Shown here: positions 28,335 to 38,204 of the stretch, piece by piece | Layout of the letters: each line of letters starts with the position of its first letter | Numbering within the stretch: the stretch's first letter is position 1 | Assembly: GCA_016787225.1 (NCBI GenBank) | Contig: JAEUUY010000014.1 | Span: 1 to 64,000, forward strand | From: Chitinophagales bacterium | GTDB taxonomy: Bacteria > Bacteroidota > Bacteroidia > Chitinophagales > JADJOU01 | DNA length: 64,000 nucleotides | Direction of reading: 5' to 3' | The notes under the pieces: generated by a model | Told to the model about the DNA's origin: nothing | Databases searched by the model: none | Seen by the model: the letters and a program-made list of their open reading frames with translations, nothing else | Position numbers and translations under genes: made by a program

Positions 28335-29999
28335 TTATTCAGTTTTTTCTGATAAATTAATTTGTTCGATTCGCAATATTCCATACTTAGATTTTCCAGT
28401 TACTTTACCCATCGCAGCTATAGCATTTCCGTATAGCAATATGTTGTTTTCATTTGTGACGGAGCTAGATAATACTTTTACCATACAGTCTTCGTTACTT
28501 CCAATAAGCAAAGGATAACGTTCATTTTTAGTTTCACTAATATAATAAGCCGTCAAGTTTGACGCTTTTAATCGAGTAGTTACTTTTTCCTTTCTTTCAT
28601 TCTCTTTATCATTTGAGCCATTGTCATTTGTTAAAATCACTAGTTTATCATTTGCTACAAAACTAAATAGACTGCTATAATTTATGAAATTATTTGCTGC
28701 AAAAGATTGATATCTTTCCATTAATCTTGTCCAAAGAATTTCATTGGTCTTATTTTTTACTTTTAAAACTAATATATTCCCAACTTCTCTATTTGTGTAA
28801 CTAATAGAAGAACCATGGCCCCCTAGGCTTGTAATTCCACCGAATAAGGAAGATATCAGAGTTCCATAACTCATAGAAGAAGAACTATAATCATCCTGTT
28901 CTAGAACTAGGTAATAATTATTATTGTCATTGTTGACATTTTTTAAAGTATAATTATTTAGACCTTTCTTTTTATCTGCACCGAGACTCAATAGGATATT
29001 TTCATTAATTTCGATATCGCTTTTGTTTACTATTCCTTCATTTGACAGATTAAATACTTCTATATTATTAATCACAACTTGGTCTTTGTTTTTGACTAAA
29101 TAGTTAGCTTTTACAACTTTTACATCTCCATCAATTTCATTTAATATTTTGATAGTAAAGATTTCATTCGTTGCGATAATATCAGAAACATTCAGTTCAT
29201 TTCCACCATAAACAATACGATATTCATACTGCTTTGATTTCTTCGTTTCTCCAATAGTTTTCTTTGCAATTGCATATATCTCACCTTCATTCGAAATAAT
29301 AATTGGTTCTAAAGCACCGAAACTTAAATATTCTATTTTCTCATATCTTTTTATCTCCGAAAATGTACTATCATAAACAATTATAACGTCATCCCATAAT
29401 TCAGATTCTTTGTCTTTTATTTTGTAGTTAATTGCTGAGTACTTTTTATTATTAGAAGCATAAAAAGAAACATATGGGTTAGGGTGTTCAGATTTTGTCA
29501 AAAGTTTTGTTACCGAAATACCATCTGATTTTAATGCATCTTTACCGAGATTTACTAAACAATTCGTTTGTAGAGGAATAATTTTTAGGTAAGAATTTTC
29601 TTCAGAATCTTTAAAAAAGACGACTAATGATGGCACCCCATTTACTAAATTTGCCCCTAAAATTGAATATTCGCCTTCTTTTAATTCCGTAATATGTTTA
29701 TTCTTGGATTTTATGTCCATATAAGCATTGCCTTTTCGATACATGTTCTTATCAAAACAAGAAATTTCAAGTTTGTTCAATTCATAGTCAAATCTAAAAC
29801 TATAAACATCTCCAGCTATGGTTTCAAATGAACTTGAAGAATTTTCATTATAGGAACTTTTTTCCGCTAAATCAGGCGACCACTTAGCTGTGAAACCTAA
29901 GTTAGATTTGTCCTTTAGCAAAATATCTTCAATTATAGGCATTTCCTGTGCCTTTGCTGTTAGACAAAACAAGGTCCAAGTGATAAAAAGTTTAATCAT
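28335..29999 (-). CDS. Secreted protein of unknown function
   Basis: The 554-residue protein has a signal peptide (MIKLFITWTLFCLTAKAQ). The rest is rich in Lys, Asn, Ser and predicted strands, with no motif of a known enzyme. A Ser/Gly-rich patch (SSSMSYGTLISSLFGG, near 380) stands out. No T9SS tail or lipobox was recognised at the ends. It stands alone, with AT-rich gaps on both sides, and could be a fast-evolving surface or periplasmic protein. I cannot assign a function. Confidence 0.75.
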   Translation of the reverse strand: MIKLFITWTLFCLTAKAQEMPIIEDILLKDKSNLGFTAKWSPDLAEKSSYNENSSSSFETIAGDVYSFRFDYELNKLEISCFDKNMYRKGNAYMDIKSKNKHITELKEGEYSILGANLVNGVPSLVVFFKDSEENSYLKIIPLQTNCLVNLGKDALKSDGISVTKLLTKSEHPNPYVSFYASNNKKYSAINYKIKDKESELWDDVIIVYDSTFSEIKRYEKIEYLSFGALEPIIISNEGEIYAIAKKTIGETKKSKQYEYRIVYGGNELNVSDIIATNEIFTIKILNEIDGDVKVVKANYLVKNKDQVVINNIEVFNLSNEGIVNKSDIEINENILLSLGADKKKGLNNYTLKNVNNDNNNYYLVLEQDDYSSSSMSYGTLISSLFGGITSLGGHGSSISYTNREVGNILVLKVKNKTNEILWTRLMERYQSFAANNFINYSSLFSFVANDKLVILTNDNGSNDKENERKEKVTTRLKASNLTAYYISETKNERYPLLIGSNEDCMVKVLSSSVTNENNILLYGNAIAAMGKVTGKSKYGILRIEQINLSEKTE

Positions 30000-30180
30000 A
30001 AATTGGTTTTTTTAAAATTTAGGGGTAATGGGCAATAGATTTAACTTAAATTCTTCATTAAATAAATATTGAGAAAATATACATTAACTTAGACCTTGTA
30101 TAAAAATATTTATTGTTTTATACAAAGATAGCTGAGTTGTATAAAAATTCAGCAAATATTACACAGACTTTTCAGACTAA

Positions 30181-30232
30181 CTACTCAAATACATACTCTT
30201 CACTTAGAAAAATTTCTAAAAAGAAGGTCTAA
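30181..30232 (-). pseudogene. Decayed duplicate of the carB 3' end
   Basis: A 22-bp stretch (30181-30202) is identical to 31073-31094 at the very end of carB, and similarity continues for about 30 bp more with substitutions and one missing base. Read on the minus strand it gives D-x-x-F-R-N then a frameshift, against carB DPHFRNLFKMKSMYLSR. It lies 892 bp from the intact end, on the far side of the RAYT gene and in the same orientation. Confidence 0.75.
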
Positions 30233-30308
30233 ATTTTGTGACAACAAAGCTGGACTAACCCAATTCATTATTATTCTATAGTTTGAGTGTATCTTAAAAA
30301 ATATCAAT

Positions 30309-30342
30309 AGACCTATAAGGTTTTTAAAAACCTTATAGGTCT
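30309..30342. repeat. 34-bp perfect palindrome, downstream flank of RAYT
   Basis: The left half AGACCTATAAGGTTTTT is followed by its exact reverse complement, ending in AGGTCT. The same palindrome, one base shorter, lies at 31029-31061 on the other side of the transposase gene. It begins 20 bp beyond the RAYT stop. Confidence 0.9.
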
Positions 30343-30361
30343 TTACTTGCCGACAAAAGAT

Positions 30362-30997
30362 TTATATATCAATAATTATGTTTTTAAGATCAATCGGTTT
30401 GTCATGAAAGTCTATAAATGCATTTTTATCTCCGAAAAAGGAAATTACTTCCTCTCTTAATAGTTTACTTGGTCTAGAATCTATTAGTGAACTATAACTA
30501 TCATATTTCCAATCACCAACTTTTTTTGTGTATCCATGATGAACAGCGTTTTTATGAATATACCAAATGAAATTTACAAAATCAATTTCTGATTCAGATT
30601 TACTTCGTTTAATATAATCTATAAACAAAGCCCCCTTACGATGATACATCTTGTTAAATGCTTTGGTATATCCATTGAGTAGATTGCTAAACCGTTCAAT
30701 AATAAAGTCTGAAATTACATCTACATCTGAATTAAACTTTCGCTTTTTAATGATTTCAAATTGTTCAATTATATATTCAAAATCATTAATTCTTACCAAT
30801 AAGTGAAAATGATTGGGCAATAGCGAATACGCATATATTTTGGCAATACTTGCAGTATGATGGTCTAGTTTTTTTAAAAAATAGAGATAATTTTCGTTTG
30901 ATTGAAACATCAATTCAGACCCGTTAGCTCGAGAGAACAAATGATAAATTTCATTAGGCTCTAATTTTTGATGATAGTTCTGAGTTTTAAGTATCAT
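30362..30997 (-). CDS. REP-associated tyrosine transposase (RAYT, Y1/HUH family)
   Basis: The 211-residue protein carries the HUH motif in LLPNHFHLLVRI and, about 75 residues later, the helix YTKAFNKMYHRKGALF, which fits the catalytic tyrosine helix of TnpA-REP proteins. The N-terminal block EIYHLFSRANGSELMF is also typical. RAYTs act on single-stranded hairpins and are thought to spread REP elements. Near-identical palindromes flank the gene on both sides, the expected substrate arrangement. Length and motifs look intact. Confidence 0.88.
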   Translation of the reverse strand: MILKTQNYHQKLEPNEIYHLFSRANGSELMFQSNENYLYFLKKLDHHTASIAKIYAYSLLPNHFHLLVRINDFEYIIEQFEIIKKRKFNSDVDVISDFIIERFSNLLNGYTKAFNKMYHRKGALFIDYIKRSKSESEIDFVNFIWYIHKNAVHHGYTKKVGDWKYDSYSSLIDSRPSKLLREEVISFFGDKNAFIDFHDKPIDLKNIIIDI

Positions 30998-31028
30998 AAT
31001 TGATGTTTATAATTAGAATTAGTGAAAT

Positions 31029-31061
31029 AGACCTATAAGGTTTTAAAAACCTTATAGGTCT
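31029..31061. repeat. 33-bp palindrome, upstream flank of RAYT
   Basis: AGACCTATAAGGTTTT is followed by AAAAACCTTATAGGTCT, the same element as at 30309-30342 but with one fewer T in the centre. It lies between the RAYT start and the carB stop, and might also serve as a carB terminator. Confidence 0.9.
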
Positions 31062-31068
31062 CACACTT

Positions 31069-33903
31069 CTACCTACTCAAATACATACTCTTCATCTTAA
31101 ACAGATTTCTAAAATGAGGATCACGGATATTGGATATAAAACGGATAGCTTCTCCCGTAGATTTCATCTCCGGGCCGAGTTCTTTTTTGACATTCGGAAA
31201 CTTATTGAAGGAGAAGACAGGCTCTTTGATGGCAAACCCCTCTAGTTTTTCTTTGTCTTTGATATCTTTGACCTTCATCTTACCTACCATAATTTTTGCA
31301 GCGTAGTTGAGGTAAGGTATTTGATAAGCCTTACAGATAAATGGCGTCGTACGGCTGGCTCTAGGATTGGCTTCGATGACATAGACTTCATCTTTTTCTT
31401 TATCATTTAGCGCCCGCTTCACAACAAATTGTATATTGATAAGGCCTTTCACCTTGAGCGATTTTGCAATTTTCACGGTGTATTCTTTCATTTTCTCGAT
31501 AGCCTCATCAGAAAGTGAAAATGGTGGTAATACGGAATGGCTATCTCCTGAATGAATACCCGCCGGTTCAATATGCTCCATCATACCCATGATATGTACA
31601 TCTTCGCCATCGCAGAGCGCATCGATTTCGGCTTCTTCGGCTCGGTCAATAAAATGGTCTATCAAGATATTGTTGTCGGGAAAAGTCTTCAAAATGCTCA
31701 CGACGGATTTCGTCAATTCATCATCGTTGATGACGATACGCATTTTCTGACCACCCAATACATAAGATGGACGAACGAGAACGGGATAGCCTACGCGATG
31801 GGCTACCTCGAGCGCATCATCTGCATTTTGTGCAGCACCATAGTTGGGATAGGGGATATTCAGCTTTTTCAATTCATCGGAAAATCGCTCCCTGTCCTCA
31901 GCCAAATCCATATCATTACAAGAAGTACCGATTATTGGAATTCCATATTTCTCCAATTTTGCAGCCAACTTCAAGGCAGTTTGCCCTCCTAACTGTACGA
32001 TGACTCCTTCAGGTTTTTCGAGTTCTATGATTTCTCTTAAATGCTCCCAGAAGACAGGTTCAAAATAGAGTTTAGAAGCGGTATTGAAGTCTGTGGAAAC
32101 CGTTTCAGGATTGCAGTTGATCATGATAGACTCGTATCCCTCTTCTTTCAAGGCAAGCAAACCATGCACACAGCAGTAGTCAAACTCAATTCCCTGTCCT
32201 ATTCGATTGGGTCCAGAACCGAGTACGATTACCTTTTTCTTGTCGGTAACGATACTTTCGTTTTCAACATCAAAAGTAGAATAGTAATAAGGTGTTTGCG
32301 CTTCAAATTCAGCGGCACAGGTATCGACCATTTTATAAACTCTTCGAATTCCATGGGTAGTTCGTAAGTCGTAAATTTCATCTTCTGTTCGGTTAAAAAC
32401 ATGTGCGAGCTGAAGGTCTGAAAATCCTTTTTTCTTAGCCCTGGTTAATACTTCTTTGTTCAAATATTCAAAAGAAAGTTTTTTCAGTTCTTTCTCAAAA
32501 TCGACCAACTCCTGTATCTCTCTCAAAAACCACATATCTATTTGCGTCAATTCATGGATTTTGGTTTTAGGCACTCCTAGCTTCAATGCCTCACGAATTC
32601 TAAACAATCTATCCCAGCTCGGATATTGCAATCCTGCTAAAACTTTATCGACATCTTTCGATTCTTTGCCATCGACACCAAGTCCTATTTTATTATTTTC
32701 CAAGGACTGACAGGCTTTTTGTAACGCTTCTTGAAAATTGCGACCTATGCCCATAACCTCGCCTACCGACTTCATCTGCAAGCCTAATGTCTCATCCGCA
32801 CCAGGAAATTTCTCGAAATTCCAACGAGGGATTTTTACTATTACATAATCCAGCGATGGTTCGAAAAATGCGGAGGTCGTCTTAGTAATTTGATTTTTCA
32901 ACTCATCCAAACGATAACCGAGAGCCAGTTTAGCAGCTATTCGAGCGATAGGATAACCCGTTGCCTTACTCGCCAAAGCGGAAGAACGTGAAACCCTAGG
33001 ATTGATTTCTATGACAATGATATCTTCGGTAATGGGGTCAATAGCGAACTGCACATTGCAGCCACCTGCGAATTTTCCTATAGACTTCAATATCAAACGT
33101 GCCTCGTCGCGCATTTGTTGATAAGACTTATCAGACAAGGTCATAGCAGGAGCCACGGTAATACTATCGCCCGTATGCACACCCATGGGGTCAAAATTCT
33201 CTACGGTACAAATCACCACGATATTATCGTCAATATCTCTTAGCAACTCCAATTCATATTCCTTCCAACCCAAAACGGCTTTTTCTACCAATACTTCATG
33301 CACTGGAGAGCATTCCAAACCATGCTTCAATTTAGCTTCAAATTCATCTTTGGTATGCACAAAACCGCCTCCCGTCCCTCCGAGGGTAAATGAAGGGCGA
33401 ATCACGAGGGGGAATCCAATTTCTTGAGCTATTTCCCAGCCTTCAAGGACAGAATTGGCAACTTTAGAAGGAGCAACTTTCATCCCCAAGTCAATCACCA
33501 TTTTTCGAAATTTATCTCTATCCTCTGCTAGCTCTATGCCTTCGATGTCCACACCTATCAGTCGCACATTGTAGTCTTTCCACAAACCCATTTCATCGCA
33601 CTCGATAGCTAGGTTTAGCGCTGTCTGACCTCCCATGGTAGGTAAGACTGCATCGATTTGGTTTTCTTTTAATATTTGCTCGATACTCTCTGGAGTCAAA
33701 GGCAATAAATAGACCTTATCCGCTATCATAGGGTCGGTCATGATCGTAGCAGGATTGGAATTTATTAGAATGACTTTTACGCCTTCTTCACGCAGAGAAA
33801 CCGCTGCTTGAGAACCTGAATAATCAAATTCACAGGCTTGGCCTATGATGATGGGACCGCTACCTATTATGAGTACGGATTTTATGGACTTGTCTTGTGG
33901 CAT
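31069..33903 (-). CDS. carB: Carbamoyl-phosphate synthase large subunit, short form
   Basis: The 944-residue protein has both ATP-grasp halves (first: IGSGPIIIGQACEFDYSG; second: LGSGPNRIGQGIEFDYCCVH) and the allied helical domain. It makes carbamoyl phosphate from glutamine-derived ammonia, bicarbonate and two ATP, for arginine and pyrimidine synthesis. It ends at SMYLSR. The C-terminal MGS-like allosteric domain (about 120 residues) of the enterobacterial enzyme is missing, as in flavobacterial homologues. ATG at 33903 is preferred to a TTG at 33912. The carA gene is not adjacent. Confidence 0.95.
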   Translation of the reverse strand: MPQDKSIKSVLIIGSGPIIIGQACEFDYSGSQAAVSLREEGVKVILINSNPATIMTDPMIADKVYLLPLTPESIEQILKENQIDAVLPTMGGQTALNLAIECDEMGLWKDYNVRLIGVDIEGIELAEDRDKFRKMVIDLGMKVAPSKVANSVLEGWEIAQEIGFPLVIRPSFTLGGTGGGFVHTKDEFEAKLKHGLECSPVHEVLVEKAVLGWKEYELELLRDIDDNIVVICTVENFDPMGVHTGDSITVAPAMTLSDKSYQQMRDEARLILKSIGKFAGGCNVQFAIDPITEDIIVIEINPRVSRSSALASKATGYPIARIAAKLALGYRLDELKNQITKTTSAFFEPSLDYVIVKIPRWNFEKFPGADETLGLQMKSVGEVMGIGRNFQEALQKACQSLENNKIGLGVDGKESKDVDKVLAGLQYPSWDRLFRIREALKLGVPKTKIHELTQIDMWFLREIQELVDFEKELKKLSFEYLNKEVLTRAKKKGFSDLQLAHVFNRTEDEIYDLRTTHGIRRVYKMVDTCAAEFEAQTPYYYSTFDVENESIVTDKKKVIVLGSGPNRIGQGIEFDYCCVHGLLALKEEGYESIMINCNPETVSTDFNTASKLYFEPVFWEHLREIIELEKPEGVIVQLGGQTALKLAAKLEKYGIPIIGTSCNDMDLAEDRERFSDELKKLNIPYPNYGAAQNADDALEVAHRVGYPVLVRPSYVLGGQKMRIVINDDELTKSVVSILKTFPDNNILIDHFIDRAEEAEIDALCDGEDVHIMGMMEHIEPAGIHSGDSHSVLPPFSLSDEAIEKMKEYTVKIAKSLKVKGLINIQFVVKRALNDKEKDEVYVIEANPRASRTTPFICKAYQIPYLNYAAKIMVGKMKVKDIKDKEKLEGFAIKEPVFSFNKFPNVKKELGPEMKSTGEAIRFISNIRDPHFRNLFKMKSMYLSR

Positions 33904-34032
33904 GGAATTCAATTAATAATGAATAGTGAATAATTAATAATTCTATGTTATTAATTGCTGATAGAAGTTAATTATCAGGGTGCGAAGATAAGAGGAATTA
34001 GCAATTTTGAGTTTTGAATTTTGAATAGATAT

Positions 34033-34040
34033 TATATTTG
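34033..34040 (+). promoter_or_regulatory. Candidate -7 box (TATATTTG)
   Basis: TATATTTG fits TAnnTTTG, 20 bp before the ATG at 34061. A TTG at 34007 gives a spacer of 23 bp, at the upper limit. Confidence 0.4.
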
Positions 34041-34060
34041 TTGATAACTAAGCCAAACCC

Positions 34061-34615
34061 ATGTCACTGAGCTATCATTTTCTTACCCCCGAAGAATTTT
34101 TTCCATTTTTTAGAGAAACAAGACCCAAGATATTTCGAGGCGAGTTTGATTTTCATACCCAAGCAGTGATGACAGAGCTGGAAAAAGAAAAAGTCAAAGC
34201 TATGCCCAAGATGGAAAATATCCAACGCTATCAGTTGGTTGCTAAAGATGGTGATAACATCGTAGGTTGGTCATTTGGTATTCAGAAATCCTATGATGAT
34301 TTTTATATGGTCAATTCGGCGGTATTTCCAGAGTATAGACATAGAGGTATTTATACCGAACTCATGACACGCGCTGTGTCACATATCACCGATTTGGGTT
34401 TTCAGGGCATCTATTCACGCCACAAAATGTCGAATAATGCTATCATCATTCCTAAACTGAAGTTTGGATTTGTCATCACAGGTTTCGAAGTAGCCGATGT
34501 GTTCGGAAATCTCGTAGAGCTTAGCTATTATACCAATCCTAGGCGGCGAGAATTATTGGAAATACGAATAGGTATGCGAAGACCTACGGAAGAAGATATG
34601 AGACTAGTTTATTAG
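34061..34615 (+). CDS. GNAT-family N-acetyltransferase
   Basis: The 184-residue protein has the GNAT acetyl-CoA loop VFPEYRHRGIYTELMTRAV (R-x-x-G-I) near residue 88, preceded by strand VGWSFGIQKS and followed by GIYSRHKMSNNAIIIPKLKFGF, the family's motif B region. The substrate is not evident. It is divergent from carB and converges on the CHU_C gene. Confidence 0.82.
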   Translation: MSLSYHFLTPEEFFPFFRETRPKIFRGEFDFHTQAVMTELEKEKVKAMPKMENIQRYQLVAKDGDNIVGWSFGIQKSYDDFYMVNSAVFPEYRHRGIYTELMTRAVSHITDLGFQGIYSRHKMSNNAIIIPKLKFGFVITGFEVADVFGNLVELSYYTNPRRRELLEIRIGMRRPTEEDMRLVY

Positions 34616-34634
34616 TTTTATTTCTTAAATTTAG

Positions 34635-37600
34635 CTATCTAACTAATAGAAATTCACCAACTTTTTCTTTTGTTTCACCATTCAGAAAGACTACCTTAGC
34701 TATATAGGAATAAACATCTGCTGGGGCAGTTTCATTTAAATGGGTTCCATCCCAGCCGACATGAAGATCTTTGGTATGATATAATTTCAGCCCCCACCTA
34801 TTATAGATTGAAAAATCAATATTCTTTATGCAGTTTCCATATACTCTAAATTGATCATTCAATAAATCTCCATTTGGTGTAAACACACTAGGAATGTAAA
34901 ATTCATTACTCGCCAGAACATCAATTTTCGTTTTGGCTTCTAATTTACAATTATTGCTATCTAATAATGTAAGCTGATATGCCTGTGATAAATAACCTAA
35001 GAATTGAGGTGACGGGCAGTCTGTACAGCTAAGTCCTGTGCTTGGTGTCCAAAGATACCTCAAAGGAGGCAAGTTTCCACCTCTTAGGTACCTGACATTG
35101 GATATTAGCCTACTAGTACTGCACATATTGACAGGATCTGATTCAGGATATATATTTAAAATTAATTTATCGGGCTCAGTTATTTTGAAGATAGTATCAA
35201 GGATACAACCTTTACTACTTTGTATTGACACCTTATAGTCTCCAGGAGGTAGATTGTCAAATTTGCCTCCAGAATTAGAAGCTACTCCATTTAACAAATA
35301 AGTATATGGTTGGTGTTCACCAAAAGCTCTAAGGTTAATAATACCATTGCTCAACCCATGGCATTTGACATGCGAACTTTGAATTATTTTATATTTAGCT
35401 CGTTGATAGTTCTCTAGAAAGAGGGTAAATACCGAATCGGCAAATTTAAATACATCCACTGTGTCTCTGTATACTCCTGGCTTTGAATAATACCTTCCAC
35501 GATACAAAAAACTATCGCCTATACAAATTGTTTTCCGCGTATCAAAATTCAAAAAAGTGTCTATAACATAGAGATGTTGAATAAAAAAACTATCACACGG
35601 AAGTATTGGAATAACTTCAACAAAGCTACCTTCTTTAATAATTGGGTTACCCTTTAAATAAAATGTATCCCCATCTTTAATCGTATCATATTTGTGTTCT
35701 TTTTTGTACTTCTTCAATACATAATCTATAAAAAAGCTATCTCTACATCCCCTAAAATTTACATACTTTGTCACCTTATAGGTGCCTACATCTGAGACTT
35801 TTAATGGATTTATTTTTAATGTATCGCCCCAATACGCTCGGCCATCTGGTCTAATCCATCTATACGTAAAATATGGCGAGGATTGATATGCCATGATCAC
35901 TGAGTCACCTGCACATGTGCTATCATTAATATATATTTTATTGAATTTAAGTGTGTCGACACTAAAATCCATGGTATTTGCATTGCCACAAGTATCCCAG
36001 ATTTTGGCTTGATAATTTCCCATTTGATAGATAGGAAAAACATTGTCTTGCTGCATTGGGAAAGTTTGTGGGCCCTTATTTATCTCATACTTATAAGGGA
36101 AAATTCCAAAATTGGTATCCGGCTGGAATTCGACCCAAGTTTGTTTCCCACACTGAATTTTAAGTATGACTTTTATATTAGGTCTCGTATAAGGAGGTAT
36201 AATTAACGTATCTATTATATCATTGCAATAAACAGACTTCGTCACATACCTTTCAAAATCTATAGCTTCAGAAAAGGTATCATTCCGATACTTCAATTTT
36301 AATACATATTTTCCTTCATTTAAATATCTAAATGCTTTATTGTAACTTAACTCATTGGTCATTGAATTATATCCATATCTAAAGGCAATACTTTCATCAT
36401 CTTCCAGATATTTACTAGTTTTTAAATTAAATATAGAATAGAATCCACTTACACGTCTATCTATAAGTTCTGTAGAATGTTTACTATGTAGTTTTAAAAT
36501 AAGTTGATTGTTGTCTTCACAAGCCTTGATTGGCTGATAAGAGTAATAATAATTCGAGACGTCTTGAGGATACACTTCAAAATTTTCCGTATGCGATTCA
36601 CAACTATCTTTGATGGTAATACTATATTTCCCTACTCCGAGACCATAATAAATGAATCGCTGATCACTTAAAAAAGCCTCAAAATTGGTACTATCTTTAT
36701 ACGCATAATTTTTCTTCGTACTGGAGATTATAGCAGGCCCTGTGAAACTAAGAATTTTAGGTTCTCCTTTCAATCTAGCGAATCGCACACCTATTCCGAT
36801 TGTTGAGTCCAGACAATTTTCTGAAAATTTCTTGTATACCTCAAAAAAAGGTTTCCCGGCATCAGAATCCCAAAGAAAAGTATCGACATATTCTTTGTTA
36901 CAACCATTTTTTATTTTAATATAATATTTACTACCACTTGGGTAATTCCTCAAAATAATATCATCGAACCCTAGTCCACTCTTAGTTTCCAAAAGTTTAT
37001 TATTCATATCGTAAAAGGAGTAGGAGATACTCCCCTTAGTTTTATCACAAGTTTGAAATTCATAGACATAGTTTCTTTGATTGCACTTTGTATTTAACGA
37101 ATTATACATACTACTAATGAGGTCTTCAAACTCTGGAACTACATGTGGAATAAGAATAGAATCGTTGCAATTGGTGATCATCAAAACAGTAATAAAATCT
37201 TCTTCTCCTACATTTGACACATCAAGTTTTATCTCAAAATTAGTTATAGGAACATTTGTCAAAACAGTCGAACCGTTCTTAGTTGTGTAAATGAGTTTCG
37301 GTATTTGCATATTAAAATTCGAAGACAAAATCAGTGTTAATCTCACAGATGAACAGGTTGTCATCTCAGAACAATCCCGCACACCGGAATAAGATTCAGC
37401 CATATCAGAAATGCTATCATTACAGGCGTTGTATAGTGTCACCTTCACTTTACCGCCCATGGGAATGGTCATGGCGATAACATCCCGAATACCATTCGCT
37501 CCATTCGGAGAAGGTACCTTTTCCACTATGGTATTTCCATACTGATACTTCACTTTTGTGGGAAATGAAGCTTCCTTTGTTTTAAATGAAGTATTAACCT

Positions 37601-38204
37601 CAATACTTGTACAATTTATTTTTGTAAAACTAGAGTTAATGTTTTCAAATCCTGAAACCCCGCTTTTGATTTCGAAATTGCGAACGGTGGTATTAAGACA
37701 AGAGTCCGTCAATGATAACGTGTAATCTCCAGAAGGGAGACTAGTAAAGGTGTCATTGCCGTTTTGGGTCTTGCTCACTCCTGTATTATTATTTTTTAGA
37801 GTCCATTTAAAGGGTTTAGTACCCGTACCGCTTATGTTATTGCCAATGACTCTCCCATCGCTAGCGCCATTGCATGAACTGTGGGTTACAAATGGCTTAT
37901 GGTCTACAATGACATAGTTGGTTATTATTTCTACTGATTGAGTCTTTGATTCAGCTAAAAGATTTTCAACCTTTACAGTATATGTACCCGGGGCTAAACC
38001 TTCAAATTTGTTGCCGGATTGCGGTGAAACCAATGAAGGTCCTGCGATGATGCTATATAAAATTTGTGAATTTGAGGTAGCATTTACCGTTATAGTTCCA
38101 TTATTAAGACAAGAGCTATTTGTTTTATCTATTGAATTAATAGTAATAGCACTTTTTGAATACGCCAAAGGTAATAAGAACAAAAATGTTATAAGTATTC
38201 TCAT
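34635..38204 (-). CDS. SprB-repeat, CHU_C-tailed surface protein
   Basis: The 1189-residue protein starts at ATG 38204, which begins a signal peptide (MRILITFLFLLPLAYS); the open frame extends 42 bp further, without support. SprB-type repeats are visible near the N-terminus (CNGASDGRVIG to PSGDYTLSLTDS) and again near 940 (VKCHGLSNGIINLRAFGE to PPGDYKVSIQ). PKD-like segments lie between them. The last 85 or so residues are the CHU_C gliding-motility domain (PSVFTPNGDLLNDQFRVYG, YNRWGLKLYH). It should be exported by T9SS and displayed on the surface. It stands alone between the GNAT gene and a divergent transporter gene. Confidence 0.92.
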   Translation of the reverse strand: MRILITFLFLLPLAYSKSAITINSIDKTNSSCLNNGTITVNATSNSQILYSIIAGPSLVSPQSGNKFEGLAPGTYTVKVENLLAESKTQSVEIITNYVIVDHKPFVTHSSCNGASDGRVIGNNISGTGTKPFKWTLKNNNTGVSKTQNGNDTFTSLPSGDYTLSLTDSCLNTTVRNFEIKSGVSGFENINSSFTKINCTSIEVNTSFKTKEASFPTKVKYQYGNTIVEKVPSPNGANGIRDVIAMTIPMGGKVKVTLYNACNDSISDMAESYSGVRDCSEMTTCSSVRLTLILSSNFNMQIPKLIYTTKNGSTVLTNVPITNFEIKLDVSNVGEEDFITVLMITNCNDSILIPHVVPEFEDLISSMYNSLNTKCNQRNYVYEFQTCDKTKGSISYSFYDMNNKLLETKSGLGFDDIILRNYPSGSKYYIKIKNGCNKEYVDTFLWDSDAGKPFFEVYKKFSENCLDSTIGIGVRFARLKGEPKILSFTGPAIISSTKKNYAYKDSTNFEAFLSDQRFIYYGLGVGKYSITIKDSCESHTENFEVYPQDVSNYYYSYQPIKACEDNNQLILKLHSKHSTELIDRRVSGFYSIFNLKTSKYLEDDESIAFRYGYNSMTNELSYNKAFRYLNEGKYVLKLKYRNDTFSEAIDFERYVTKSVYCNDIIDTLIIPPYTRPNIKVILKIQCGKQTWVEFQPDTNFGIFPYKYEINKGPQTFPMQQDNVFPIYQMGNYQAKIWDTCGNANTMDFSVDTLKFNKIYINDSTCAGDSVIMAYQSSPYFTYRWIRPDGRAYWGDTLKINPLKVSDVGTYKVTKYVNFRGCRDSFFIDYVLKKYKKEHKYDTIKDGDTFYLKGNPIIKEGSFVEVIPILPCDSFFIQHLYVIDTFLNFDTRKTICIGDSFLYRGRYYSKPGVYRDTVDVFKFADSVFTLFLENYQRAKYKIIQSSHVKCHGLSNGIINLRAFGEHQPYTYLLNGVASNSGGKFDNLPPGDYKVSIQSSKGCILDTIFKITEPDKLILNIYPESDPVNMCSTSRLISNVRYLRGGNLPPLRYLWTPSTGLSCTDCPSPQFLGYLSQAYQLTLLDSNNCKLEAKTKIDVLASNEFYIPSVFTPNGDLLNDQFRVYGNCIKNIDFSIYNRWGLKLYHTKDLHVGWDGTHLNETAPADVYSYIAKVVFLNGETKEKVGEFLLVR

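Larger units (their letters stand above)
30000..30361. other. Gene-free stretch holding a carB 3' remnant and a palindrome
   Basis: This 362-bp AT-rich stretch contains the degenerate carB 3' copy (30181-30232) and one of the two palindromes flanking the RAYT gene (30309-30342). Another inverted repeat, TTGTATAAAAATATTTAT/TTGTTTTATACAA, is near 30096-30126. No coding frame is supported. Confidence 0.6.

Noticed and set aside
30000-31070. Complete insertion sequence with DDE transposase
   Set aside because: The only transposase is of the Y1/HUH RAYT type and there are no terminal inverted repeats with target duplication of the DDE kind.
31552-31992. A 146-codon plus-strand frame
   Set aside because: It is antisense to a conserved part of carB and shows no domain.
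33913-34060. Inverted repeat CTGATA/TATCAG near 33958-33978
   Set aside because: It has a 6-bp stem in very AT-rich sequence and no matching copy elsewhere, so it is not distinct from chance.
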